A DNA stretch of 64,000 nt from contig OZ245718.1 in the NCBI GenBank assembly GCA_965227045.1, positions 2,666,001 to 2,730,000 of the forward strand. The letters are read 5' to 3'. Of the stretch, positions 57,826-64,000 are shown in pieces. The stretch is from UBA10649 sp965227045 (GTDB lineage: Bacteria > Actinomycetota > Actinomycetes > S36-B12). The notes beneath the pieces are model-generated. The model was not told the origin of the DNA, did no database searches, and worked only from the letters and a program-made list of their open reading frames with translations. Position 1 is the stretch's first letter, and each line of letters starts with the position of its first letter. The translations under genes and the position numbers were made by a program.

Positions 57826-58891
57826 CCGCCTGGCCCGTTGCCGCAGACTCACGTGCGGCGTCGAGGACGCGCAGGTTGGCGATCACGTCGGTCAGCAGAA
57901 CGGGCGGGGAGCCCAAGCCGCGTACTGCGCGTTCGACCGCGGCGTAGAAGTGCGGCCAGTCGCCCGCCTCCAGCGGGACCGCGCGCGTCGCCTGGGAACT
58001 CGACTCGTCGTACTGGACCAGGAGCGCCTCGCTGCCCGCGGGCTCGCGACCCCACGGCGTGCCGGGAGTCGGCAGGTGGCCAGCGACGAGCGCGTTCTCC
58101 TGGGTGTCGGCGGCCGTGATGCGCAGGCCGCCGCGCGTGCCGTAGAGCACGAATCGCGGATCGGCGAACGGTCCGATGAGGCTCACCACGAGCAGGCTCA
58201 CCGCGCCGGACGTGTGGGTGAGCAGAAGGGTCGCGTCGTCATCGGTCGCGTCGTCGAATCGAACCGACCGCGACGTGGCGAACACTGATTCGACCGGCCC
58301 CATGAGCAGCAGCGCCTGGTCGATCACATGCGCACCGAGGTCGTACAGCGCGCCGCCCATGTCGGCGGGATCCGTCGACTCGCGCCAGCCGCCCTTGAGC
58401 GCGACGCGCATACGCTCCATGCGCGACTCGAAGCGGTGGATCGTGCCAAGGTCGCCCGAGCCAGCGACCGCGAGCGCGGTGAGGAAATCGCTGTCCCAGC
58501 GCCGGTTCTGGAACGGAATGAGGAGTCGGTCGTTCTCGGTCGCGATCGCACTGAGCTCCGCGGCCGCCACCGCGGTCGGGGCCAATGGCTTGTCGAGCAC
58601 GACGTGCATGCCTGCGCGCAATGCCGCGGACGCGAACGGCACGTGCGTGACGTTCGCTGTGCCGATGGCCGCGAGGTCGTAGCCGCCGCTCCAGGCCTCG
58701 TCGGCGCTCTCGAAGATCCGCGCCTCGGGGAAGGCCGCCCGGGCCTGCGCCTGTCGATCGGGGTTGCTCGTGACGATCGCGTCGACGGACAGGCCGGGCG
58801 CCGTCGAGGCCAGCGGGCCGTGGAACACGCGGCCGGCGAGGCCGTAGCCGACGAGCAGGACGGAAATGGGGCGGTCGGCGGGAGCGGTCAT
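57791..58891 (-). CDS. Gfo/Idh/MocA-family oxidoreductase
   Basis: A 366-residue NAD(P)-dependent oxidoreductase. VLLVGYGLAGRVFHGPL is the nucleotide-binding motif, HVVLDKPLAPTAVAA the active-site region with the conserved Lys-Pro, and ALYDLGAHVIDQALLLMG the C-terminal signature. The VGYGLAGRVFHGPL start resembles the YvaA/YhhX-type branch. Start ATG at 58891. It is convergent with the xylose locus and divergent from an SDR; substrate unknown. Confidence 0.9.
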   Translation of the reverse strand: MTAPADRPISVLLVGYGLAGRVFHGPLASTAPGLSVDAIVTSNPDRQAQARAAFPEARIFESADEAWSGGYDLAAIGTANVTHVPFASAALRAGMHVVLDKPLAPTAVAAAELSAIATENDRLLIPFQNRRWDSDFLTALAVAGSGDLGTIHRFESRMERMRVALKGGWRESTDPADMGGALYDLGAHVIDQALLLMGPVESVFATSRSVRFDDATDDDATLLLTHTSGAVSLLVVSLIGPFADPRFVLYGTRGGLRITAADTQENALVAGHLPTPGTPWGREPAGSEALLVQYDESSSQATRAVPLEAGDWPHFYAAVERAVRGLGSPPVLLTDVIANLRVLDAARESAATGQAVRLDPPAGHRA

Positions 58892-58982
58892 GCGGTGAGT
58901 AAACCAGCCATCTTGTCGACGATGCGCGCGGCAGGGCTATCACGGGTAGGTTCGCGACGACGCCCGATCAGAGGAGGACCAC

Positions 58983-59717
58983 ATGCCGTACGCGACTAGA
59001 GACCTGACCGACACGGTCGTAGCAATCACCGGGGCAACCGCGGGCATTGGTGCCGCCGCCGCCGTCCAACTCGTCGAGGCGGGAGCCAAGGTCGTCCTTG
59101 GCGGCCGTCGCGAGGAGCGGCTCGACGAGGCCGTGGCGCGCCTGGGGTCCGACCGGGCCGTCGGCGTCGTGATGGACGTGCAGAGCCCCGAGGACTGCAG
59201 GCGTCTGGTCGACACGGCCGTCGCGACATTCGGGCGGCTCGACTCGATCGTTCCGAACGCGGGGATCGGTCTGTACGGGTCGATCGTCGACCACAGTGAC
59301 GACGAGGTCGCTCGCATGATGCACACCAACTACGACGGCACGGTCTGGGCGGTTCGTGCGGCCGTGCCGACGCTGCTGGCGGGCGGCGGAGGCGACATCG
59401 TGATCGTCGCGTCGGTGGCAGGTCTGCGCGGCGGCGAGGACGAGGCCGTCTACGCGGGGACGAAGTTCGCGCAGGTCGGCCTGGCCGGTGGCCTGGACCG
59501 GGAGTTGCGCGAGAAGGGGATTCGCGTCACGGCGGTATGCCCGGCGGGAGTCGGCACCGAGTTCGCCATCGGCACCGGTCGCGTCGACGAGGATCCGCGC
59601 TTCGCCGAGTGGCTCACGGCAGCCGACGTCGCGCATGCGATCGTCACCGTGCTCCAGCAGCCGCGATCGGTCCGGACCACCCTGTGGGCCATGTGGTCCA
59701 TGGGCCAGCAGAGCTAG
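58983..59717 (+). CDS. short-chain dehydrogenase/reductase
   Basis: A 244-residue SDR. The cofactor motif is VAITGATAGIGAA at residues 12-24, the NAG motif PNAGIG, and the catalytic pair in YAGTKFAQVG with the Ser in VASVAG. Start ATG at 58983 with AGAGGAGG upstream. The EAL gene begins six bases after the stop, so the two share a transcript, though no functional link is evident. Substrate unknown. Confidence 0.9.
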   Translation: MPYATRDLTDTVVAITGATAGIGAAAAVQLVEAGAKVVLGGRREERLDEAVARLGSDRAVGVVMDVQSPEDCRRLVDTAVATFGRLDSIVPNAGIGLYGSIVDHSDDEVARMMHTNYDGTVWAVRAAVPTLLAGGGGDIVIVASVAGLRGGEDEAVYAGTKFAQVGLAGGLDRELREKGIRVTAVCPAGVGTEFAIGTGRVDEDPRFAEWLTAADVAHAIVTVLQQPRSVRTTLWAMWSMGQQS

Positions 59718-59723
59718 GACGGC

Positions 59724-60908
59724 ATGAGCAAGCGGCGAACGCAGGCGCAGGAGCAGATCGCCGACCTACTTCTGACCGCGCGGTCATCCCTCGGGCTGAG
59801 CATGGCCTTCCTGTCGCGCATGGATGGCACGACCCAGCACCTGGAAGTCGTGGAGTCGTCAGTCCCTCTCATCATGAAGGACGGCACTACCCAGGTTCAG
59901 GAGACGAGCTTCTGCCAGGCCATCTTGGACAAGCGCCTGCCAGAGGTGATCCCCGATGTACGCAAGTACCCGGTCGCCATGGCCCTGCCGGCGGCGAAGT
60001 TCCCGAGGATCCGAAGCTACGTGTCGGTGCCCGTCGTCCTGAGTGACGGCTCGGTGTACGGAACCTTCTGCGCGGCCGGCCTGACGGCGGATCGCGAGTT
60101 GCAAGAACGCGATCGGGCGCTGATGAACGTGCTGGCGAAGGCCGCCGCTCTCATCGTCGAGCCGGGGGTGCGCGAGGCCGCGCGCCGGCTGGAGATCGAG
60201 GAACGCCTGCTGCCGCTCATCGAGGCCGGCGGCCCGGCCATCCACCTGCAGCCGATCGTCGACCTTGCGACCGGCGAGCGAATGGGCTTCGAGGCACTCA
60301 GCAGGTTTCCGAGGGAGTGGAACCTGACTCCAGACGTGGTCTTCGCGCAGGCACACAGCGTCGGAGTCGGTGCCACGCTGGAACTCCTGGCCGTCACGCG
60401 CGCTGCCGAGGCTCTTGACTGTGTGAGCGGCTACGTGTCGATGAACCTTTCTCCCGCCGTGCTCCTCGCACCCGCAAGCATGGCTTTCCTCCAGCAGCTC
60501 CCGTTGGAGCGCGTCGTGCTCGAGCTGTCCGAGCACGACCCGGTCGACGACTACGCGTTGCTGGCCGAGGCGATCGCCCCGCTTCGGCAGGCGGGGATGA
60601 GGCTGTCGATCGACGACGTCGGCGCGGGCTTCTCCTCGCTGCGGCACATCGTGCAGACGTCGCCCGATGTGATCAAGCTCGATCGGAGCATCGTTGCGGG
60701 CGTCGCGGGCGATCGGATCCTCATGACGCTGGTGCGTTCGCTCGTCCAGCTCGCGGCCGACTGTGGATCGGTGTCCGTTGCTGAGGGCATCGAGGAGGAA
60801 CCGGACGCGGCCACGCTTCGCGAGCTGGGTGTGAACTATGGACAGGGCTGGTACTTCGGTCGTCCGGTGCCCGCGAGTGACCTCGCAGAGATCGCTCCGA
60901 TCCCCTAG
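59724..60908 (+). CDS. GAF-EAL protein, probable c-di-GMP phosphodiesterase
   Basis: A 394-residue cytosolic protein. A GAF sensor domain (about 10-150) has SYVSVPVVLSDGSVYGTFC. The EAL domain (about 165-390) keeps the catalytic residues: FEALSRF, MNLSPAVL, VVLELSEHD, SIDDVGAGFSSLRH, VIKLDRSIV, VAEGIEEE and GQGWYFGRP. The family opens c-di-GMP to pGpG; all key acids, the Asn, Lys and Gln are present, so activity is expected. The GAF domain may bind a small molecule or heme. Start ATG at 59724. Confidence 0.9.
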   Translation: MSKRRTQAQEQIADLLLTARSSLGLSMAFLSRMDGTTQHLEVVESSVPLIMKDGTTQVQETSFCQAILDKRLPEVIPDVRKYPVAMALPAAKFPRIRSYVSVPVVLSDGSVYGTFCAAGLTADRELQERDRALMNVLAKAAALIVEPGVREAARRLEIEERLLPLIEAGGPAIHLQPIVDLATGERMGFEALSRFPREWNLTPDVVFAQAHSVGVGATLELLAVTRAAEALDCVSGYVSMNLSPAVLLAPASMAFLQQLPLERVVLELSEHDPVDDYALLAEAIAPLRQAGMRLSIDDVGAGFSSLRHIVQTSPDVIKLDRSIVAGVAGDRILMTLVRSLVQLAADCGSVSVAEGIEEEPDAATLRELGVNYGQGWYFGRPVPASDLAEIAPIP

Positions 60909-60911
60909 GGT
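60906..60911 (+). promoter_or_regulatory. candidate -10 box before the 60918 gene
   Basis: TAGGGT ends six bases before the ATG at 60918. The AGGG within it could instead act as a weak ribosome-binding site. Confidence 0.25.
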
Positions 60912-60917
60912 CCGTCC

Positions 60918-61328
60918 ATGCGAAAAGTTGCGGGGACTGCGTTGGTGCTGGCGGCAGCAGCCACGTTGACCGCGGTCGGTTCGACGGCGTCGGCGGTCGC
61001 GCCTGCCGTCTCGTCCGGGGCGTGGGTCGGCAAGGCCACGAACATGGCTGGCGACTTCAACTACGGCGCAGTGAAGTTCACCGTGCGTGGGGACACCGTC
61101 CGCGGCTTCATCATCGAGGGGGTAACGACCGACTGCGGCTATATGTCCTTGGTCATGAACCCGATGAAGATCAAGGGCAACACGATCAGCAGTTTCTACC
61201 AGCCGGTCAAGGACGTCGACCAGGCGATCGTGGTCGACGCGAAGTTCAAGGGCAAGGCCATGAGCGGGACGTTCACGGCTGGCCCCCTGTGCGGCGCCGA
61301 GGGAAAGTTCTCCGCCCAACCCAAGTAA
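60918..61328 (+). CDS. small secreted hypothetical protein (136 aa)
   Basis: A 136-residue protein with a Sec signal peptide (MRKVAGTALVLAAAATLTAV, cleavage near ASA at about 25). The mature part is predicted to be beta-rich, with two cysteines (TTDCGYM and GPLCGAEG) that can form one disulfide. No known domain is recognised. Start ATG at 60918. Copy B of the dispersed repeat begins nine bases after its stop. Confidence 0.75.
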   Translation: MRKVAGTALVLAAAATLTAVGSTASAVAPAVSSGAWVGKATNMAGDFNYGAVKFTVRGDTVRGFIIEGVTTDCGYMSLVMNPMKIKGNTISSFYQPVKDVDQAIVVDAKFKGKAMSGTFTAGPLCGAEGKFSAQPK

Positions 61329-61337
61329 CCCCCTTTT

Positions 61338-61368
61338 CCCGAATTGAACCGCCTTCCGGGTCAAATCC
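61338..61368 (-). repeat. dispersed repeat, copy B
   Basis: Read on the minus strand this 31-base segment carries GGATTTGACCCGG followed by AAGGCGG and TTCAATTCGGG, nearly identical to copy C (62498-62529) and close to the right part of copy A (49015-49047). It lies between two + strand genes, after the secreted-protein stop. A looser related stretch (TGATTTGAACCC) occurs at 61401-61412. Confidence 0.7.
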
Positions 61369-61466
61369 CACTTTCTGCCCCCTGAACCGACTCAAAATCC
61401 TGATTTGAACCCAACTCGCCTGTGGACAACCGACCGAGGCGACGACCCGTCGTCCACGGTTCTCCC

Positions 61467-62447
61467 ATGGCCGGATCCATGGACGCTCTGGTGCGTGACG
61501 CAGCCGCACTCGCAGCACGCATCGAATGCCCCGCGGGCGTGCTTCGTCGCCGAGATCTCGTGGCCGCGGGCATCTCCGACGAGATCCAAAGTGCGATGTT
61601 CCGACGTCGACTCCTGGTCCGGATCCGGCACGGCATCTACGTGCTTGCCGATCGGCTCGAGGCCGCGTCCGACACGGAGCGACATTGCATTCACCTCGCC
61701 GCGGCGATCGGGGCGGCTCGCGAGCCGACGTGGGCGTTCGGCGCATCTGCTGCGCTCGTGCACGGCCTGCCACTGCCGTTCGACGTCCCCGAGCATGTGG
61801 AGTTGTTGCGGCAGTCTCGTCAGGATGAGCGGTCCCTCGCGAGAGCGAGCCGACATCCGATTGAGCTTCCGAGCTTTCGCGTGACGACGCATGTTGTCGA
61901 TGAGCCAGACGTCACGAGCGTGGCGGGGATCCCTGTCGTGAGCGTGCCGCTGGCCGCGCTGTCGGCGGCGCGAGAACTCTCGCATCGTCGGCAGGTAGCG
62001 CTGTTCGATGCGGCGCTGTGGCGACGATCGGCCACGCAGGAGGACCTCTTTCGTCTCAATGAGGAATGGCGATCTCGCGGAGGCAAGGCGCAGTTGGACG
62101 CGGCGATCGAGCGATCGCGGCCTGGAGCGCAGACCGTGCTCGAGACGCTGTCGCGGCTCATCCTCAGTGATCAGGGACTGCCCGAGCCCCAGTTGCAGGT
62201 GCCGTTTCACGATCGCGGCGGTCTGATCGGATACGTCGACATGTGCTGGGCCGAGTGGCGGGTCATCGGCGAGGCCGATGGCCGCGTCAAGTACGACAGT
62301 CGCGAGGACCTCGTCAACGAGAAGATTCGCGAGGACCGACTGCGCGCGCTCGGGTTCCGGGTGGTGCGATGGATGTGGACCGACATCCACGAACGTCCCG
62401 CCGATGTGGCGTCGTGGATCCGCGAGGGCCGGCGCCTATCCGCCTAG
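61467..62447 (+). CDS. AbiEi-like winged-helix protein with C-terminal DUF559/endonuclease-like domain
   Basis: A 326-residue protein. The N-terminal part (about 5-75; VLRRRDLVAAGISDEIQS, LLVRIRHGIYVLAD) matches the AbiEi_4-type winged helix that also forms antitoxins. The C-terminal part (about 235-325), with YVDMCWAEWRVIGEADG, KYDSREDLVNEKIREDRL and LGFRVVRWMW, resembles DUF559/Vsr-type nuclease folds, with acidic and Lys residues at the right spacing (D, E, and E-x-D-G-x-V-K). Such proteins are frequent in actinobacteria; the function is unknown and no toxin partner is adjacent. Start ATG at 61467; a GTG at 61422 is possible. Confidence 0.75.
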   Translation: MAGSMDALVRDAAALAARIECPAGVLRRRDLVAAGISDEIQSAMFRRRLLVRIRHGIYVLADRLEAASDTERHCIHLAAAIGAAREPTWAFGASAALVHGLPLPFDVPEHVELLRQSRQDERSLARASRHPIELPSFRVTTHVVDEPDVTSVAGIPVVSVPLAALSAARELSHRRQVALFDAALWRRSATQEDLFRLNEEWRSRGGKAQLDAAIERSRPGAQTVLETLSRLILSDQGLPEPQLQVPFHDRGGLIGYVDMCWAEWRVIGEADGRVKYDSREDLVNEKIREDRLRALGFRVVRWMWTDIHERPADVASWIREGRRLSA

Positions 62448-62497
62448 CAGGGGCGGGTCAATTCTGGGTCCGAGGGCGAAGAACGGCTCGGAAACCG

Positions 62498-62529
62498 GGA
62501 TTTGACCCGGGAGGCGGTTCAATTCGGGG
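62498..62529 (+). repeat. dispersed repeat, copy C
   Basis: A 32-base segment with GGATTTGACCCGGGAGG followed by CGGTTCAATTCGGGG. It lies between the convergent genes ending at 62447 and 62519 and contains the stop codon of the latter. A partial direct repeat of its end (GGCGGGTCAATTCTGGG) occurs about 60 bases upstream at 62452-62468. Confidence 0.7.
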
Positions 62530-64000
62530 GTTCGGACCAGCGGGGGGAGGTGGACCGCGGCGGGTACAGCCGCTGCGGCCAGACGATCAGGCGAGGCTCG
62601 CCACGAAGGTTCGCCTCGTACGCAGCCCGTAGCGCACGGGGGATCTCGGCTACGTCGGTCACGGTATCGACGGCGATGCCGAACGCAGCGCCGAGGTGCG
62701 TCCAGTCGGGGGTCAGCAGGTCGACGCCACGGACCGGGTGACCGAACACCTGCTGGTCGAACCGCAGCATGCCGTAGCCACCGTCGTCGACGACGAGCAA
62801 CGTCACGGGCAGCGACTCCTGCGCGTAGGTCGCCAGTTCCCCCAGCGCGAACATCGGTCCGCCGTCGCCGCACACGGCCAGAGTCGGCAGGCCGGCGGAC
62901 GCCGGGCCGATCGCGGCGGGCAGCGCGTAGCCGAGGGTTCCCCAGCCCACGGGGTACTGCAGGCGCCGGGTGCGCGGCTGGCTGCTGTAGCCGCCGTACC
63001 AGTACCCCGCGACGGCCATGTCGCACACGACTACGCCTTCGGCGGGCCAGGTCGTGTCGATGGCATTGACCAGTCGCATAGCGGACTCGGGCCGCGGGTC
63101 AAGGAGGAGTCGCTCGACGATGGCGCCGCGGATCCCCGTGGTCGCTGCCCACGTCACTCGCGGCTGGACGTCGAGCTCGTCAAGCGCCTCGTCGAGCAAT
63201 GCGAGCGAGGGACCGAGGTCGGCGCTGATCAGGCAGTCCAGGTCGACCGTCTGCTCGATGGACGGGCCGAGGGTTATGGCGGCGCGGTGCTGCGGGAGTG
63301 TTAGTCGCCAGTTCATGGTGTTCATGCCGTCGAACGACGAACCGAGGATGAGGATGAGGTCCGCGTCCGCGACGATCTGGCCGACTTCGGGCTCGTGCAC
63401 GGGAGCGTCGATGAGCAGCGGATCGCCCGCCATGAGCCCACGGCCGGCGAAACTGGTCAGGACGGGAGCGCCGAGGCGTCGGGCAAGTGCGGCAGCGGCC
63501 TCCTCGGCCCCGGCCGCGACGACGCCGCCTCCGAGCCACAGGACCACGCGATCGGATGCCGCGATGAGCTCTGCCAGCTCGCCGACGCGATGCGCATCCG
63601 CGCGCGGCGCGGGCATGCGCGGGATGTGCGGGATCGCCGCCGTCCACGTCTCGGCCAGGACGTCCGAGGGAATGCCGACGTAGCTTGCGACGGGCGGCGG
63701 GCCCCACGCATCACGGAGCGCGAGAACCGTGGACGCCATTGCCTCTTGGCGGGTCCGCGCCGTGCGTGCTGGCGCGCCGAACGCGGAGAACATTGCGCCC
63801 TGGTCGGCCATCTCGTGAAGCAGCCCTCGCGGCCCGGCGGACGATCGAAGCGCGTGACTGGGCTCGCTGGCGATGACGATGATCGGAGAGCCGCTGACGA
63901 AGGCTTCGCCGAAGGCACCGAGCACGTTCGCGGCACCGGGTCCGCTCGTGAGCAGTGCGAGCCCGGGCTGCCCGGTGGCGCGGTACAGGCCGTCGGCCGC
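62519..64000 (-). CDS. thiamine-pyrophosphate-dependent enzyme, acetolactate-synthase-like (5' end beyond the window)
   Basis: At least 493 residues are visible; the N-terminus lies past position 64000. LLTSGPGAANVLGAF in the partial N-terminal domain is the standard ALS-type motif, the central domain has VLWLGGGVVAAGAEE, and the C-terminal TPP motif is VCGDGGPMFALGELAT. The motif's second half reads VVDDGGYGML, with Asp-Asp where Asn-Asn/Asn-Gly is usual. Such enzymes include acetolactate synthase, benzoylformate and other 2-oxo-acid decarboxylases; no ilvN is adjacent, so a specialised decarboxylase or synthase is as likely as ALS. The last three codons and stop lie in the repeat copy C. 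Confidence 0.85.
   Translation of the reverse strand, partial: AADGLYRATGQPGLALLTSGPGAANVLGAFGEAFVSGSPIIVIASEPSHALRSSAGPRGLLHEMADQGAMFSAFGAPARTARTRQEAMASTVLALRDAWGPPPVASYVGIPSDVLAETWTAAIPHIPRMPAPRADAHRVGELAELIAASDRVVLWLGGGVVAAGAEEAAAALARRLGAPVLTSFAGRGLMAGDPLLIDAPVHEPEVGQIVADADLILILGSSFDGMNTMNWRLTLPQHRAAITLGPSIEQTVDLDCLISADLGPSLALLDEALDELDVQPRVTWAATTGIRGAIVERLLLDPRPESAMRLVNAIDTTWPAEGVVVCDMAVAGYWYGGYSSQPRTRRLQYPVGWGTLGYALPAAIGPASAGLPTLAVCGDGGPMFALGELATYAQESLPVTLLVVDDGGYGMLRFDQQVFGHPVRGVDLLTPDWTHLGAAFGIAVDTVTDVAEIPRALRAAYEANLRGEPRLIVWPQRLYPPRSTSPRWSEPPN

Noticed and set aside
61467..62447. Type IV toxin-antitoxin (AbiE) module
   Set aside because: Only the AbiEi-like winged-helix part is present and no AbiEii-type nucleotidyltransferase is adjacent.
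1..64000. CRISPR array, tRNA, rRNA, insertion sequence or prophage
   Set aside because: No regularly spaced repeats, tRNA-like cloverleaf, rRNA segments, transposase, integrase or phage structural genes were recognised. Small RNA genes could be missed by eye.

Overview
The window is G+C-rich, densely coded DNA with frequent GTG starts, many 1-4 nt start/stop overlaps and probable leaderless genes. The protein families point to an actinobacterium (Actinomycetota): a Streptomyces-type xylose isomerase, a sugar ABC importer encoded without its own ATPase, a deazaflavin-dependent nitroreductase-like protein, a cobalamin riboswitch in front of class Ia ribonucleotide reductase, a SigB/SigF-type sigma factor and an RpiB of the SGNGE type. 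The genus cannot be read from the sequence. No rRNA, tRNA, CRISPR array, insertion sequence or prophage was recognised. It looks like ordinary chromosome of a sugar-using heterotroph.

Layout. 0.2-1.6 kb: SigB-like sigma factor, a small gene behind a SigB-type promoter, and a Nudix hydrolase. 1.6-9.5 kb: xylo-oligosaccharide locus (xylose isomerase, GH3 beta-xylosidase, two permeases, binding protein) divergent from a LacI regulator with a double operator between them. 9.5-14.2 kb: nitroreductase-like gene, then cobalamin riboswitch, nrdA, nrdB and a MarR regulator. 14.2-20.3 kb: oxidative sugar-acid locus (IlvD/Edd dehydratase, IclR regulator, SMP-30 lactonase, FAH-type hydrolase, zinc dehydrogenase, SDR). 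20.4-29 kb: glucose-6-phosphate dehydrogenase, a small NTF2-like protein, cytochrome P450, pyruvate phosphate dikinase, thioredoxin-reductase-like protein with a cupin regulator, and a BtuF-like protein. 29-35 kb: PurU, a degenerate potassium-channel-like protein, an Asp-box/MoaD pair, a luciferase-like/hemerythrin fusion and an unknown secreted protein. 35-37.3 kb: two-component system followed by a 54-residue lipoprotein. 37.3-42.2 kb: second sugar-acid group (Gfo/Idh oxidoreductase, SMP-30 lactonase, APH-type kinase, 2-hydroxyacid dehydrogenase) and a peptidoglycan-binding lipoprotein. 42.3-46.8 kb: rpiB-cydA-cydB and a DUF2252 protein. 46.8-50.6 kb: CorA-like transporter, DUF4190 protein, a very acidic small protein, an inverted-repeat element, and a ferredoxin/NuoF-like pair. 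50.7-57.8 kb: xylose locus (xylB, xylF, xylG, xylH, ROK regulator, aldose epimerase). 57.8-64 kb: Gfo/Idh oxidoreductase, SDR, GAF-EAL protein, secreted protein, AbiEi-like/DUF559-like protein, and a TPP enzyme that runs off the right edge.

How it fits together. Xylo-oligosaccharides would enter through the 5-8 kb permeases, be cut by the GH3 enzyme and isomerised by XylA. The kinase needed next (XylB) and a free-xylose importer lie 45 kb away under a different regulator. Zwf, RpiB and PPDK connect these sugars to central carbon flow. Two further loci carry enzyme sets typical of non-phosphorylative sugar-acid breakdown. The points most worth a second look are the B12 riboswitch with a possible SD/anti-SD platform before nrdAB, a three-copy dispersed repeat that supplies the C-terminal codons of two genes, strong hairpins just after the binding-protein gene in both importer operons, the truncated GerMN-like lipoprotein after the histidine kinase, the filter-less channel homologue, and the luciferase-like/hemerythrin fusion.
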